64,000 bases of DNA from positions 62,001 through 126,000 of the forward strand of contig MKWL01000019.1 in NCBI GenBank assembly GCA_001899305.1, given 5' to 3'. The translations under genes and the position numbers were made by a program. Source of the stretch: Thiobacillus sp. 0-1251 (lineage in GTDB: Bacteria; Pseudomonadota; Gammaproteobacteria; Burkholderiales; Thiobacillaceae). The notes under the pieces were generated by a model that had not been told where the DNA came from, did not search any database, and saw only the letters and a program-made list of their open reading frames with translations. Of the stretch, positions 53,784 through 62,202 are shown piece after piece (the stretch's first letter is position 1; every line of letters begins with the position of its first letter).

Positions 53784-54791
53784 ATGCGTATTGAACAACT
53801 GTTGTTCATCGGCCTCTTCGCTGCCGCGGTTCACTCCCAAGCGTTCGCTTGGGGGCATGACGGCCATGAAACCGTCGGTGCTATTGCGGATCGGCTGATC
53901 GTAGGAACCAACGCAGCGAAGGCGGTCAAGAAGATCCTCGGCGGCCAGACGCTTCAGCAAGCCGCGGTCTGGGCGGACTGCGCCAAGGGCATTGATCCTT
54001 CCAACTACTACGCCTACCGGCCCAAGTATCACACAACGGTTTGCGCGATCTACGAGACTCCAGCAGGCAAGCACGACATGGCAGATTACGTGCGCCGCAA
54101 TGACACCAACTGTACCCGTGAAGAAGAGAAAGTCTCCTGCCACAAGGAGTATCACTATGCCGATGTTGCGATCCAGCAGAATGGGTACAGGGAAGGTTTA
54201 GTCGGAACAGACGATCATGATGTCGTGCATGCCATCCATGCGGCGGTTGACGTACTACAAGGACGGCCAGCGCCCGCACCGTTTGATATCAAAGACAAAC
54301 AGGAAGCGCTGCGCATGCTCGCACACTTCATTGGTGACATTCATCAGCCGCTGCATGTGGGCGCGGTCTACCTGGACAAGGACGGTCATCTTGTCGATCC
54401 CGATGCAGGTACCTATGACCCGGGCACAAAAACCGACGGCGGAAACAGCATCACCGTCAACCGAGCGGTGCTCCACGCAAAGTGGGATGCAGTCCCGACG
54501 AGCCTGAAAGTGGAGCATGTCGACTCGTTGGTTGAACTTGCCAAAGGCGTGGGCCCTACAGACGGCGACATTGCACAGTGGCCCGAAGTATGGGCTACGG
54601 AAACGGTAGGCGTTGCACAGCGTACCTATCAGGGGATCGACTTCGCCGCGGAAGATGAAAACACCAAGAAGTGGCCGGCAAGCTTCACCAGCCCGAAGAG
54701 TTATTCGGCGACGATGAACTTGATCAAGAAGAAGCAGCTGGCCAAAGCGGGTGCGCGGTTTGCACAGACACTCGAAGCGATTTGGCCCTAG
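53784..54791 (+). CDS. S1/P1-type nuclease
   Basis: This 335-residue protein has a signal peptide cleaved at AFA|W, leaving Trp23 as the mature N-terminus, a zinc ligand in this family. Further ligand motifs are WGHDGHETVG, QQAAVWADC, KEYHYADVAI, HFIGDIHQPLHVG and TDGGNSITV. It should be a periplasmic or secreted zinc-dependent 3'-nucleotidase and single-strand nuclease. It is probably a nutrient-scavenging or eDNA enzyme rather than part of the toxin pair, though it lies directly after the immunity genes. Confidence 0.9.
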   Translation: MRIEQLLFIGLFAAAVHSQAFAWGHDGHETVGAIADRLIVGTNAAKAVKKILGGQTLQQAAVWADCAKGIDPSNYYAYRPKYHTTVCAIYETPAGKHDMADYVRRNDTNCTREEEKVSCHKEYHYADVAIQQNGYREGLVGTDDHDVVHAIHAAVDVLQGRPAPAPFDIKDKQEALRMLAHFIGDIHQPLHVGAVYLDKDGHLVDPDAGTYDPGTKTDGGNSITVNRAVLHAKWDAVPTSLKVEHVDSLVELAKGVGPTDGDIAQWPEVWATETVGVAQRTYQGIDFAAEDENTKKWPASFTSPKSYSATMNLIKKKQLAKAGARFAQTLEAIWP

Positions 54792-55117
54792 GCGGCGTTG
54801 ATTGGGAGATTTCCCCAGGCGTTCTTACTAGCCGACGGGAGGGAAATTCTGGTCGAGGTGCTGGGCAATGTGCTCAGTGGGGTGTGTGAGGAAACTGCTG
54901 GTGTCCGTACGTTCTGCTTTGACATAGTCCTGCCCCTACGTCAGCCGGTCGATGCTAACAGTCACTCTGTAGAACGACCTATGATGTTAATAATAACAGA
55001 GCCCTTCTTGGGACGGCAGCGACGCCAAGAGAATTGAGCACTCCGATTGCCCCATCTAGTTGTCATCGGGGCTGCACATGAGATTGTATGGATTTTCAAT
55101 GAATGGGAGGGTAAAGC
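54792..55117. other. 326-base gap with a possible promoter
   Basis: No gene is supported here. TTGTCA (55060-55065) and TTGTAT (55084-55089), 18 bases apart, form a weak sigma-70-like pair that would drive the four-gene operon starting at 55118. An 80-codon open frame from 54798 lacks a ribosome site and resembles nothing known. Confidence 0.35.
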
Positions 55118-56005
55118 GTGGGTAAACATATCTCGCATATGAGCATCTCGTGGCTAATCATTGGGGGCTCGCTATTGACTGCCGGCTGCGCCAATCTTGC
55201 GGCAGTCAAGGGATACTCTGACGAAACCAAGAAACTTACCGCATCCTTTGAACCCATGCTATCTGGTTCTGTCGCCGCTTGCGAAGATCGATATGTGCGA
55301 GACGCTCTCTTCACCCACAGACAGTTCAATCTCGCTGAAGAGAGAAAGAACGCGGATGAATTGTGTTCGCCAATCAAGACAGCCAACGAGGTGATCGCTC
55401 CATTGAATACACTCCTCGCTGCATACGCCGATACGCTGCTTGCGCTGGCGGACGACAAGCTGCCGAGCTATAAGGGAGAGCTCGACGGGCTGTCCAAGGC
55501 ACTCGGTTCAGTGAAGAAGCTCAATGGGGAAGCAGTGCTCGAGGCAAAGCAATTGACGGCAGTGAACGCGCTCGCCGAATACGTCTCACGCATGGCGACG
55601 CAGCGCATCCAGGTGAATGCCATCAAAGAGGCGCTCGGGCACCATGAGAGCATTTCGACTATTGCGGAGATACTCAAAGACTATGCGACCCGCAACTATG
55701 GAGGGTACATCAACGATCAGTTGCGAGAGTTTCCGACAATCGTAGAAGCGGTCCGCACGCACGCCCAGAGCGAGATGCTTGCCTCCCGCTATCTTGAGGT
55801 CCAACTCGCTGCTGACAAAAGTGCTCTGGAGGAAAAGAAGAAAGCCATTGATAGCTACGTCGCCGCCGTGGATAAGATGGTCGCCGCCCACAAGGACCTT
55901 GCCGACCACGTGGATCAGCTCGACGCCCCGGAACGGCTCAAGCTTATCGCCGCGTATGCAAAAGAGGTCTACGCGCTGCAAAAACAGGTCCAACAAGCCT
56001 TCTAA
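55118..56005 (+). CDS. Lipoprotein of unknown function
   Basis: This 295-residue protein has a type II signal peptide with lipobox LLTAGC (Cys ~24). The mature protein is almost entirely helical with coiled-coil stretches (LEEKKKAIDSYVAAVDKM). GTG 55118 has GGGAGGG about seven bases upstream; ATG at 55139 is an alternative. It is the first of four genes on the plus strand. I do not recognise the family. It probably faces the periplasm from the inner or outer membrane. Confidence 0.72.
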   Translation: MGKHISHMSISWLIIGGSLLTAGCANLAAVKGYSDETKKLTASFEPMLSGSVAACEDRYVRDALFTHRQFNLAEERKNADELCSPIKTANEVIAPLNTLLAAYADTLLALADDKLPSYKGELDGLSKALGSVKKLNGEAVLEAKQLTAVNALAEYVSRMATQRIQVNAIKEALGHHESISTIAEILKDYATRNYGGYINDQLREFPTIVEAVRTHAQSEMLASRYLEVQLAADKSALEEKKKAIDSYVAAVDKMVAAHKDLADHVDQLDAPERLKLIAAYAKEVYALQKQVQQAF

Positions 56006-56022
56006 TCCTAGGGGAGACGTAA

Positions 56023-56433
56023 ATGGCACGGCTATCAAGAACGGACTATTACGACATTGCTGATAATTCTGCACAGGCGTCCGCGGCTGTGCTCGACTAT
56101 CGGGTCAATGCACATAATCTGACCTCCGCACAGCAAGACGCCCTCGAACGCTTCGAAGATGAGCTTGATCATCAGGTGGTAATGTTCAGAAATTATGGCG
56201 TTGTGATTTCAGGTGATGAGGCGGCAACAGCGCAAGCCGATATCCAAGACGCAGTCGGCAAAGCCAAGAAGGTGATTCGGAAAATCGATAACGCCAAGCG
56301 AGCCATAGATATTGCAGCGGCGCTTGTCACGCTGGCAGGGAGCATTGCAGCAAAGGATGCTAGTGGAATAATCCGAGCTGCAAAGGGCGTTCGCGACGCG
56401 ATCAACAATCCACCAGCGAATGCGGAAGCATGA
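56023..56433 (+). CDS. Small helical protein of unknown function
   Basis: This 136-residue protein is mainly helical, with AVGKAKKVIRKIDNAKRAID followed by a weakly hydrophobic stretch (IAAALVTLAGSIAAK). It has no signal peptide. The start follows GGGGAGA 8-10 bases upstream. Its stop overlaps or abuts the next start (ATGA at 56430), so it is coupled to the membrane protein. Family not recognised. Confidence 0.7.
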   Translation: MARLSRTDYYDIADNSAQASAAVLDYRVNAHNLTSAQQDALERFEDELDHQVVMFRNYGVVISGDEAATAQADIQDAVGKAKKVIRKIDNAKRAIDIAAALVTLAGSIAAKDASGIIRAAKGVRDAINNPPANAEA

Positions 56434-56444
56434 GGGGAGCCACC

Positions 56445-57140
56445 ATGCCTGTTACCAGTGTTACCGGCCTTCCGGTCCTTGACATCCTCGCTGCGATCGG
56501 GGGATTGGGGACGGCATCCTTCGCGCTCGTCGATGGTGCGAAAGCTTTTAGTGGGGGACCCTCGCGCGGGGGGTTTCGCCATATCCGTCGAGTGATCAAG
56601 CGGCTATATCCTGAAAACGCGGATGAAGAGGATCGTGCATACCCACTGTCACTCGGTTCAGTACTCGATACGCTATTCGCAAACTGGATCAATGGAACGG
56701 CTCTGGCAGATCAAAAGGCGATTGCAAAGTCCTTAATCAAGTTGCGACTGACTGACGACAATGCGCCCTTCCTCGCACGAGTGACCGGTGTGAAGGAAGA
56801 TCTACTTAGCGGTGTCGCGCGCAAGATGACCGATGGCACTCAGTTGACGCAGCCAGAGAGCGATGTTCTTGGGCGCTTCGATCTTATTCTCACGGCACTT
56901 CTCGACGAAGGCTATCAGCGCGCAGATCAGCTTTACCGCAACTCCGCGAAAATGTGGTCAGTAGTGGTGTCCGTTATTCTCGCGCTCATCGGTGGCGCGA
57001 TCGTTGGAATGGGTACCCTACCCGACTTCGGCGCCGCATTGCTGATCGGTCTGCTTGCCACTCCACTCGCCCCTCTCAGCAAGGATTTGACGAGTGCGCT
57101 TCAGGCGAGTGTCAAGGCGATGCAACTGCTGCGGAAGTAG
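56445..57140 (+). CDS. Membrane protein of unknown function
   Basis: This 231-residue protein has a central soluble region and two C-terminal membrane helices (VVVSVILALIGGAIVGM; ALLIGLLATPLAPLS). The ATG at 56445 is preferred because AGGGGAG stands six bases upstream; the ATG at 56430, which overlaps the previous stop, would add five residues. A helical segment near residue 60 (SLGSVLDTLFANWINGTAL) may be amphipathic. Family not recognised. Confidence 0.68.
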   Translation: MPVTSVTGLPVLDILAAIGGLGTASFALVDGAKAFSGGPSRGGFRHIRRVIKRLYPENADEEDRAYPLSLGSVLDTLFANWINGTALADQKAIAKSLIKLRLTDDNAPFLARVTGVKEDLLSGVARKMTDGTQLTQPESDVLGRFDLILTALLDEGYQRADQLYRNSAKMWSVVVSVILALIGGAIVGMGTLPDFGAALLIGLLATPLAPLSKDLTSALQASVKAMQLLRK

Positions 57141-57143
57141 CGG

Positions 57144-57989
57144 ATGGCAGTTTTCCTTAACCTTCGCGCCATCAGTGTCGGCGGCGGACCCGCAGCCGAA
57201 GTGCGCGTCTTGAGTACAGAGCCCGATGAGCCAAAGACAGTATCTGGGTTGGCAGATCGAGTGCGTGGCAGGGACGTGTTACTGGTCACACATGGCTTCA
57301 ATGTCGATCAAGCCGATGGGATTGCCTCGTTGTCCCACTGGAAAGAAAGACTCACGCTGCCGCCGAATGTCCTGTTCGTCGGTATTCTCTGGGCTGGAGA
57401 TGCGTGGGTACCCGTCGTGAACTATCCGTTTGAGGGTGATGATGCGACACAGAGCGGCAAGCTGCTCGCAGAGTTTCTCAACCGGCACTTCGACGAGGCA
57501 TCAAGCCTCGCCTTTGCGTCTCACAGTTTGGGTGCGCGTGTCGTGCTGGAGACGATAGCCCACCTAGATGCACGCGTGCGACGACTGAGCCTCATGGCTG
57601 GCGCCATCGACAACACATGCTTGCAAGATGAGTACCAGAAAGCCGCGGGCAAAGTCGACTCAATATCCTTGCTGGCTTCCCGTGGAGATTGGGTGCTGGA
57701 GTTCGCGTTTCCCGTAGGGAATTTTCTCAGCGGCATCGTTTCGCGGGGGCACCCATATGTTCACGAAGCGCTGGGTCGCGAGGGACCCGCGCGAGTAAAC
57801 CTAGCAAACCTCCACAGCGGATGGCAAATTCCCGATGGCTGGGGATATGGTCATGGCGACTACCTGGCACACAAACCAGGACAATCCCTGCCGCCTCCGG
57901 TGGATTTACCTCCTCCCGAGCGCAGCGAACTAGCGCCTGAGGATAAAGCGTCATGGTCGGCAGGGTTTGTCTCAACGCGACTCTTATAG
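57144..57989 (+). CDS. Alpha/beta-hydrolase-fold protein
   Basis: This 281-residue protein has DVLLVTHGFNVDQADG (oxyanion strand), the nucleophile elbow FASHSLGARVV (G-x-S-x-G variant SHSLG), and a later GHPYVHEALG that may hold the histidine. It resembles DUF900-like esterases or lipases acting on acyl groups. It is the last gene of the operon with the lipoprotein, small protein and membrane protein, beginning three bases after the preceding stop. Substrate unknown. Confidence 0.75.
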   Translation: MAVFLNLRAISVGGGPAAEVRVLSTEPDEPKTVSGLADRVRGRDVLLVTHGFNVDQADGIASLSHWKERLTLPPNVLFVGILWAGDAWVPVVNYPFEGDDATQSGKLLAEFLNRHFDEASSLAFASHSLGARVVLETIAHLDARVRRLSLMAGAIDNTCLQDEYQKAAGKVDSISLLASRGDWVLEFAFPVGNFLSGIVSRGHPYVHEALGREGPARVNLANLHSGWQIPDGWGYGHGDYLAHKPGQSLPPPVDLPPPERSELAPEDKASWSAGFVSTRLL

Positions 57990-58011
57990 CAAGTTTCCGC
58001 TCGGGCTCTCG

Positions 58012-58284
58012 GATGGCCCCATAACCCTTTGAGCGGTGAGCGGGGTGGGTTACAAGATCGTCCACGTACAAGAAGCGCCCCCACGCAAAATTGTCGCCGA
58101 CCCGGAAACCCGCGACGGCAACCACACCATCCGTTTCCTGCACAAAGGCCATCCGATAGCCGGAGTTTTCCTGGCTTCGGATTCGAGAAAGAAATTGGTT
58201 CTCTGCAATATGCGGGCGAAGCGCCCTCATTACGGGAAAGCAATCAGCAATCTCATCGTCAGATGTGGCTATGTGAATGCGCAT
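58012..58284 (-). pseudogene. GNAT acetyltransferase, 3' truncated
   Basis: ATG 58284 opens MRIHIATSDDEIADCFPVMR, and the acetyl-CoA-binding motif appears as THPAHRSKGYGA. After that the sequence no longer looks like a GNAT protein: the family's last third is missing and the frame runs on into antisense of the hydrolase gene. About 90 of the usual 150 residues remain. The break at about 58,015 looks like a joint between the hydrolase operon and the minus-strand genes to its right. Confidence 0.66.
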
Positions 58285-58289
58285 GATCG

Positions 58290-58859
58290 TTAAAGCCCAT
58301 CGTCTTTCTGAAGCCAAGCGACGACATTGGCCGCGTTTTTGTTTGGCGGAAAGACCGGATAGAACACTTTACGTATTGAACCGTCCTCAATAATAAGAGT
58401 GAGCCTTTTGATGAGACGTAACGAGTCATATTCAAACGTGGGAAGCATCAACGCGCTCGCCAGCTCGAAATTACGATCGCTCAACAACTCAAAAGGCAAA
58501 CGGAGGCGCTGAATCGCTTCTTTCTGGTCTTCCGAAGATTGTGAACTGACACCATATACCTTTGCCCCTAAACCTAGTAAATCGGAATGAAGGTCACGAA
58601 ACGAGCAAGACTGTGGTGTGCATCCTCTTGCTCCAGGGATCTCGTTCCAACCAACCATTGGAGGCGCGTCCGGCCTTCCAGTCATGGGGTAGAAGTAAAC
58701 AACAACTGTTCCATCTTCGCGCCCAAGATTTACTTTGGGGCCTGACGTGCTCGCTAGAGCTACGGCAGGCATATTCATCCCTTCTAAATGGGCGCATGCG
58801 CCATCATCTTCAGGGACGGGTAAATTATCCGGTAGAACCAGAAGATTTTTTGTATTCAT
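58290..58859 (-). CDS. Peroxiredoxin (AhpC/TSA, BCP-like)
   Basis: This 189-residue thiol peroxidase has the BCP-type active site GARGCTPQSCSFRDL with the peroxidatic Cys and a Cys five residues later, plus GTVVVYFYPMTGRP. The ATG at 58859 has ACGGAAA upstream, and it begins 26 bases after the attC-like site at 58884-58936, as cassette genes do. It reduces peroxides using thioredoxin-like donors. It is more AT-rich than the surrounding genes. Confidence 0.85.
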   Translation of the reverse strand: MNTKNLLVLPDNLPVPEDDGACAHLEGMNMPAVALASTSGPKVNLGREDGTVVVYFYPMTGRPDAPPMVGWNEIPGARGCTPQSCSFRDLHSDLLGLGAKVYGVSSQSSEDQKEAIQRLRLPFELLSDRNFELASALMLPTFEYDSLRLIKRLTLIIEDGSIRKVFYPVFPPNKNAANVVAWLQKDDGL

Positions 58860-58883
58860 TTGGTTTCCGTTGAGCCTTTGTAT

Positions 58884-58936
58884 TGCTAACGTGAGGGGCG
58901 CCGCATTTTTTCGGTGTCCATCTTGCCATGTTAGAG
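58884..58936 (-). other. attC-like site between methyltransferase and peroxiredoxin genes
   Basis: Read on the minus strand, the stop TAA of the methyltransferase lies in CTCTAAC (R''-like) and the site ends in GTTAGCA (R'-like), 53 bases in all. Between them GGGCGCCG (58896-58903) pairs with CGGTGTCC (58912-58919) through two G-T wobbles across a T-rich eight-base loop. These match the layout of integron 59-base elements. The site is short and the outer arms are imperfect. Confidence 0.45.
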
Positions 58937-59509
58937 CTTGGTGGCGAGCACAACACCACTGGCCCAAGATAGTTTGGTAACACGAAACTCTTTCAATTGC
59001 TCCAAGGTAGCGATTAGGTTCGCGACCTTTTCAGCATGCCCTTCTGGCCAGTTTGATTGAGGAAGCATGTCGTCAATGACATATAGACCAGATGGAGCTA
59101 ACAGGTCGAGAGCTTCTTCAAGGAAGCGATATTTCCCGGACCAGGTGTCGGCAAAGATGAAGTCAAACTGCTGCCCACGAAGAGACTGTAGGAACTCATC
59201 TCCATCGGCGCAGACGACAGACAACCGAGGGTCTGCGCCCAAGTGCCGCTTCAGGATGGACAGCAGAGCTTCATCATTGTCAATGGTGGTTAGATGCGAC
59301 CCTGAATCCATGCCGTCGAGTAACCATGCCGTAGACAAGCCTGTGCCTGAACCAAGCTCAAGAAAGCGAGCCGATGGTTTGGTCGCGGCCAAAGTACGCA
59401 GCAAGGAGCAGGTGAGTGGCTCTGACGCCATAGTAAAACCGGAAGCGCGAGTGTCGGCCCAGATGGCGGGAAGGATTTTCGGTTCGTTGAGATTGGAAAG
59501 ATTATTCAT
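58931..59509 (-). CDS. SAM-dependent O-methyltransferase-like protein
   Basis: This 192-residue class I methyltransferase has FLELGSGTGLSTAWLLDGM (SAM-binding loop), TIDNDEALLSIL and FIFADTWSGKYRFLEEAL. The stop codon TAA is part of the CTCTAAC arm of the attC-like site. The methyl acceptor is not evident. It has a lower GC content than genes outside the 58-60 kb stretch, as expected for a captured cassette. Confidence 0.8.
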   Translation of the reverse strand: MNNLSNLNEPKILPAIWADTRASGFTMASEPLTCSLLRTLAATKPSARFLELGSGTGLSTAWLLDGMDSGSHLTTIDNDEALLSILKRHLGADPRLSVVCADGDEFLQSLRGQQFDFIFADTWSGKYRFLEEALDLLAPSGLYVIDDMLPQSNWPEGHAEKVANLIATLEQLKEFRVTKLSWASGVVLATKL

Positions 59510-59533
59510 ATTTTTTGGAAAGCTCTGCCATAC

Positions 59534-59590
59534 AAGGTAAGGGGCGCGCGGCTTTTTGCGCGTCCCGCCTGACCGTTCTACGCGTTAGGG
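59534..59590 (-). other. attC-like site between small membrane protein and methyltransferase
   Basis: On the minus strand the stop codon of the small membrane protein lies in CCCTAAC (R''-like). GGGGCGCGC (59541-59549) pairs with GCGCGTCCC (59558-59566) with one wobble across an eight-base loop, and the far arm near 59534-59540 (TTACCTT) is only weakly R'-like. Its position and shape match the site at 58884-58936. The same hairpin could in principle be a terminator, but no T-run follows it. Confidence 0.42.
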
Positions 59591-59722
59591 ATGTTCTAGG
59601 GGTTTATGGACACCGTTCGCCGAATGTTCCCGCTTGCGCAGGTGCAAGGCGAATGCTGTGAGACCAGCCGCACCCAGAACCATCACCAGGAGCCCTAGAA
59701 TAAGTCCAGTGACCAGACTCAT
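59585..59722 (-). CDS. 45-residue single-pass membrane protein
   Basis: ATG 59722 has AAGGAGAT spaced seven bases upstream. The product opens MSLVTGLILGLLVMVLGAAG, a single membrane helix, followed by a short basic tail HLRKREH and GVHKPLEHP. The stop TAA sits in the attC-like CCCTAAC. It is a small inner-membrane protein of unknown role. The rest of the 59,510-60,032 stretch shows no other gene. Confidence 0.6.
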   Translation of the reverse strand: MSLVTGLILGLLVMVLGAAGLTAFALHLRKREHSANGVHKPLEHP

Positions 59723-60032
59723 GATTCATCTCCTTCTTCGTCCTGCATGGATTCTAGAACGAAGCTTGCCTGGCGACACCTTGCTGCCCCGCGGTGCTTG
59801 AACGAATACTCGACTGGCCTGTATCCTTGTTGAGAATATACCGCGCTCTTCGACGCGAGGGACTACGCCAGCATCGACCCGAGCAGTCGCGAAGTGGTCA
59901 ATGCCTGATGATCCGGGCAGCCTGCGCGAAAATGAAACAAGCAACGTCATGGTGAATTAGCCGACGGAGGCAACTCCTGCCGCACAGGTCGGGGCATTCT
60001 GCTTGCCATCCCAACCAAGCAGAGTAACGGCA

Positions 60033-60482
60033 ATGTCAACGAGATCGTGTGCCGCCTGCGGCAAGCTGTTCTTTCCCCGGCCGCAGATCCCAAACCAGCA
60101 ATTCTGTTCTGACCACGAATGCCAACGCGAGCGACGCCGGCGCACGCAGGCGGAGCGCCGCGCCAACAAGCCAGCGACCCGCGTGAACGACACGCAGTAT
60201 CGCCGAGACTGGCGAATCAAGAACCCTGACTACTGGAAGCGCTACCGAGCGACCCATCCCGAATACGCGGAGCGTAATCGGATTCAACAGCGGCAACGCA
60301 ACAAAGCCCGCAAAAATTCGCATATTGCAAATGAAGCCGTGTGGCCGGCGCATCCCTTTATTGGCGAGCTGTACCGGCTGTCACCCGTCACGCGCCGAAA
60401 AATTGCAAATGAGGCCGTGTGGATCGTCGAAATCAGTGTCCTGTCTGGCCCCGCGGGCTTTTTGGGGGTAATTGCAAAATGA
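60033..60482 (+). CDS. Zinc-ribbon protein next to the recombinase module
   Basis: This 149-residue protein has paired cysteines CAACGKLF and CSDHECQ (zinc ribbon), then a strongly basic helix RERRRRTQAERRANK. The C-terminus contains two copies of IANEAVW, which are the translations of 17-bp DNA repeats. The ATG at 60033 is preferred over a TTG at 60003. I recall related small proteins beside such recombinases with a repeated tail motif, but the family has no named function. Confidence 0.7.
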   Translation: MSTRSCAACGKLFFPRPQIPNQQFCSDHECQRERRRRTQAERRANKPATRVNDTQYRRDWRIKNPDYWKRYRATHPEYAERNRIQQRQRNKARKNSHIANEAVWPAHPFIGELYRLSPVTRRKIANEAVWIVEISVLSGPAGFLGVIAK

Positions 60483-60488
60483 AGCCGT
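60324..60488 (+). repeat. Three direct repeats before the recombinase gene
   Basis: ATTGCAAATGAAGCCGT occurs at 60324-60340, at 60402-60418 with one substitution, and at 60471-60488 with one inserted A. Starts are 78 and 69 bases apart. The first two copies extend as GTGG. The third, through its extra base, supplies the stop codon (TGA 60480-60482) of the zinc-ribbon gene. They lie directly upstream of the recombinase and could be its binding or crossover sites, or ParB sites. Confidence 0.75.
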
Positions 60489-60645
60489 AATGTTATTAAG
60501 GCCAATTTGTTGGTAACGTCATTCGCCTTCGGGCTCGGCTTAGCCCGATGCGCGCCATACCCAATCCCGGTTCCAGCGAGGAAAGGGTCATGACGGAATG
60601 GCATCGCTTGCCGAGAGAGTGTGTGACCTTCGGAGGACGCCCACC
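60483..60645. other. Leader region of the recombinase operon
   Basis: This 163-base gap follows the repeats and precedes the recombinase gene. A GGAGG lies at 60635-60639, just before its ATG. No further gene or clear promoter hexamers are recognised; the upstream in-frame ATG at 60598 has no comparable ribosome site. Confidence 0.4.
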
Positions 60646-62202
60646 ATGCAACAGGAAGAGCAAGGCTCAGGACAGGCAACCCAACTTTGCGCAGCCGAAT
60701 ATGTCCGTATGTCCACGGAGCATCAGCAGTACTCGACCCAGAACCAGGCCGACAAAATCCGCGAGTACGCCGCCCGGCGCGGCATTCGCATCGTCCGAAC
60801 GTATGCCGATGAGGGAAAGAGCGGGCTGAACATCGGCGGGAGGAGCGGGCTGAAGCAGCTGATTCAGGACGTCGAATCCGGCCATACCGACTTCCAGGCC
60901 ATCCTCGTCTATGACGTCAGCCGCTGGGGCCGCTTCCAGAACGCCGACGAAAGCGCCTATTACGAATACATCTGCAACCGCGCCGGCATCCAGGTGACCT
61001 ACTGCGCCGAGCAGTTCGAGAACGACGGCTCGCCCGTCTCCACCATCGTCAAGGGCGTGAAGCGAGCAATGGCTGGCGAGTACAGCCGCGAACTCTCGGC
61101 CAAGGTCTTCGCCGGCCAGTGCCGCCTCATCGAGCTGGGATATCGCCAGGGCGGCCCCGCAGGCTACGGCCTGCGGCGCATGCTCATCGACCAGAACGGC
61201 TCCCTCAAGGCCGAGCTGGCGCGCGGCGAGCACAAGAGCCTGCAGACCGATCGGGTCATCCTCATGCCAGGACCGGATGAGGAAGTCGCTATCGTCAACC
61301 AGATGTACCGCTGGTTCGTCGAAGACGCCCTGACCGAATCCGAGATTGCTGCACGCCTCAATCTCCAGAAGGTGCGCACCGACCTCGGGCGGGAATGGAC
61401 GCGGGCCACCGTCAACGAGGTGCTCACCAACGAAAAATACATCGGCAACAACGTCTATAACCGGATCTCCTTCAAGCTCAAGAAAGCGCGCGTGGCGAAT
61501 CCTCCCGACATGTGGATCAAGAAGGAGCGGGCTTTCGAGGCCATCGTCCCGCCTGAGCTTTATTACACCGCCCAGGGGATTTTTCGGGCGCGCTCGCGGC
61601 GCTACTCCGACGACGAGTTGCTCGACCGTCTGCGCCACCTCTACAAGACGCATGGCTACCTGTCCGGCCTCGTGATCAACGAGACCGACGGCATGCCGTG
61701 TTCCAGCATCTACGCCCACCGCTTCGGCGGCCTCATCCGGGCCTACCAGATGGTCGGCTTCACTCCCGACCGGGATTACCGCTACCTGGAGGTGAACCAG
61801 ATTCTCCGCCGCCTGCATCCCACCGTCATTGCCGAGGCCGAGGCGAGGATTGCCGATATCGGCGGTGAGGTGGTGCGCGACCCTGCCACCGACCTCCTGG
61901 AGGTCAACGGCGAATTCAGCGTGTCGCTCGTCCTGGCGCGCTGCCACGCCACCCATGCAGGGAACCATCGCTGGAAGGTGCGCTTTGACACCAGCCTGTG
62001 CCCGGACATCACGGTAGCGATTCGTCTCGACTACGACAACCAGGCTGCCCTCGACTATTACCTGCTGCCGCGGCTGGATTTCGGACAGGCGGGCATCTGC
62101 CTGGCCGACAACAATGCCTTCGAGCTCGACACTTACCGTTTCGACACCCTGGACTACCTGTACGGGATGGCCGAGCGCTTCCGCATCCGGAGGGCCGCAT
62201 GA
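60646..62202 (+). CDS. Large serine recombinase
   Basis: This 518-residue serine recombinase has the catalytic Ser23 in YVRMSTEHQQYS, the resolvase core with VYDVSRWGRFQNAD, and the recombinase domain (GGPAGYGLRRMLIDQNG, WTRATVNEVLTNEKYIGN). The C-terminal third lacks the usual zinc-ribbon cysteines. The start is set by GGAGG upstream. It should catalyse integration, excision or inversion of the element it sits in. The ATGA at 62199 couples it to the first ParB-like gene. Confidence 0.9.
   Translation: MQQEEQGSGQATQLCAAEYVRMSTEHQQYSTQNQADKIREYAARRGIRIVRTYADEGKSGLNIGGRSGLKQLIQDVESGHTDFQAILVYDVSRWGRFQNADESAYYEYICNRAGIQVTYCAEQFENDGSPVSTIVKGVKRAMAGEYSRELSAKVFAGQCRLIELGYRQGGPAGYGLRRMLIDQNGSLKAELARGEHKSLQTDRVILMPGPDEEVAIVNQMYRWFVEDALTESEIAARLNLQKVRTDLGREWTRATVNEVLTNEKYIGNNVYNRISFKLKKARVANPPDMWIKKERAFEAIVPPELYYTAQGIFRARSRRYSDDELLDRLRHLYKTHGYLSGLVINETDGMPCSSIYAHRFGGLIRAYQMVGFTPDRDYRYLEVNQILRRLHPTVIAEAEARIADIGGEVVRDPATDLLEVNGEFSVSLVLARCHATHAGNHRWKVRFDTSLCPDITVAIRLDYDNQAALDYYLLPRLDFGQAGICLADNNAFELDTYRFDTLDYLYGMAERFRIRRAA

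Noticed and set aside
54798-55037. 79-codon open frame in the gap after the S1/P1 nuclease
   Set aside because: It has no ribosome site and no similarity to anything I can recall.
58036-58293. Two overlapping 85-codon plus-strand frames
   Set aside because: They are antisense to the GNAT fragment, which has recognisable motifs in the other direction.
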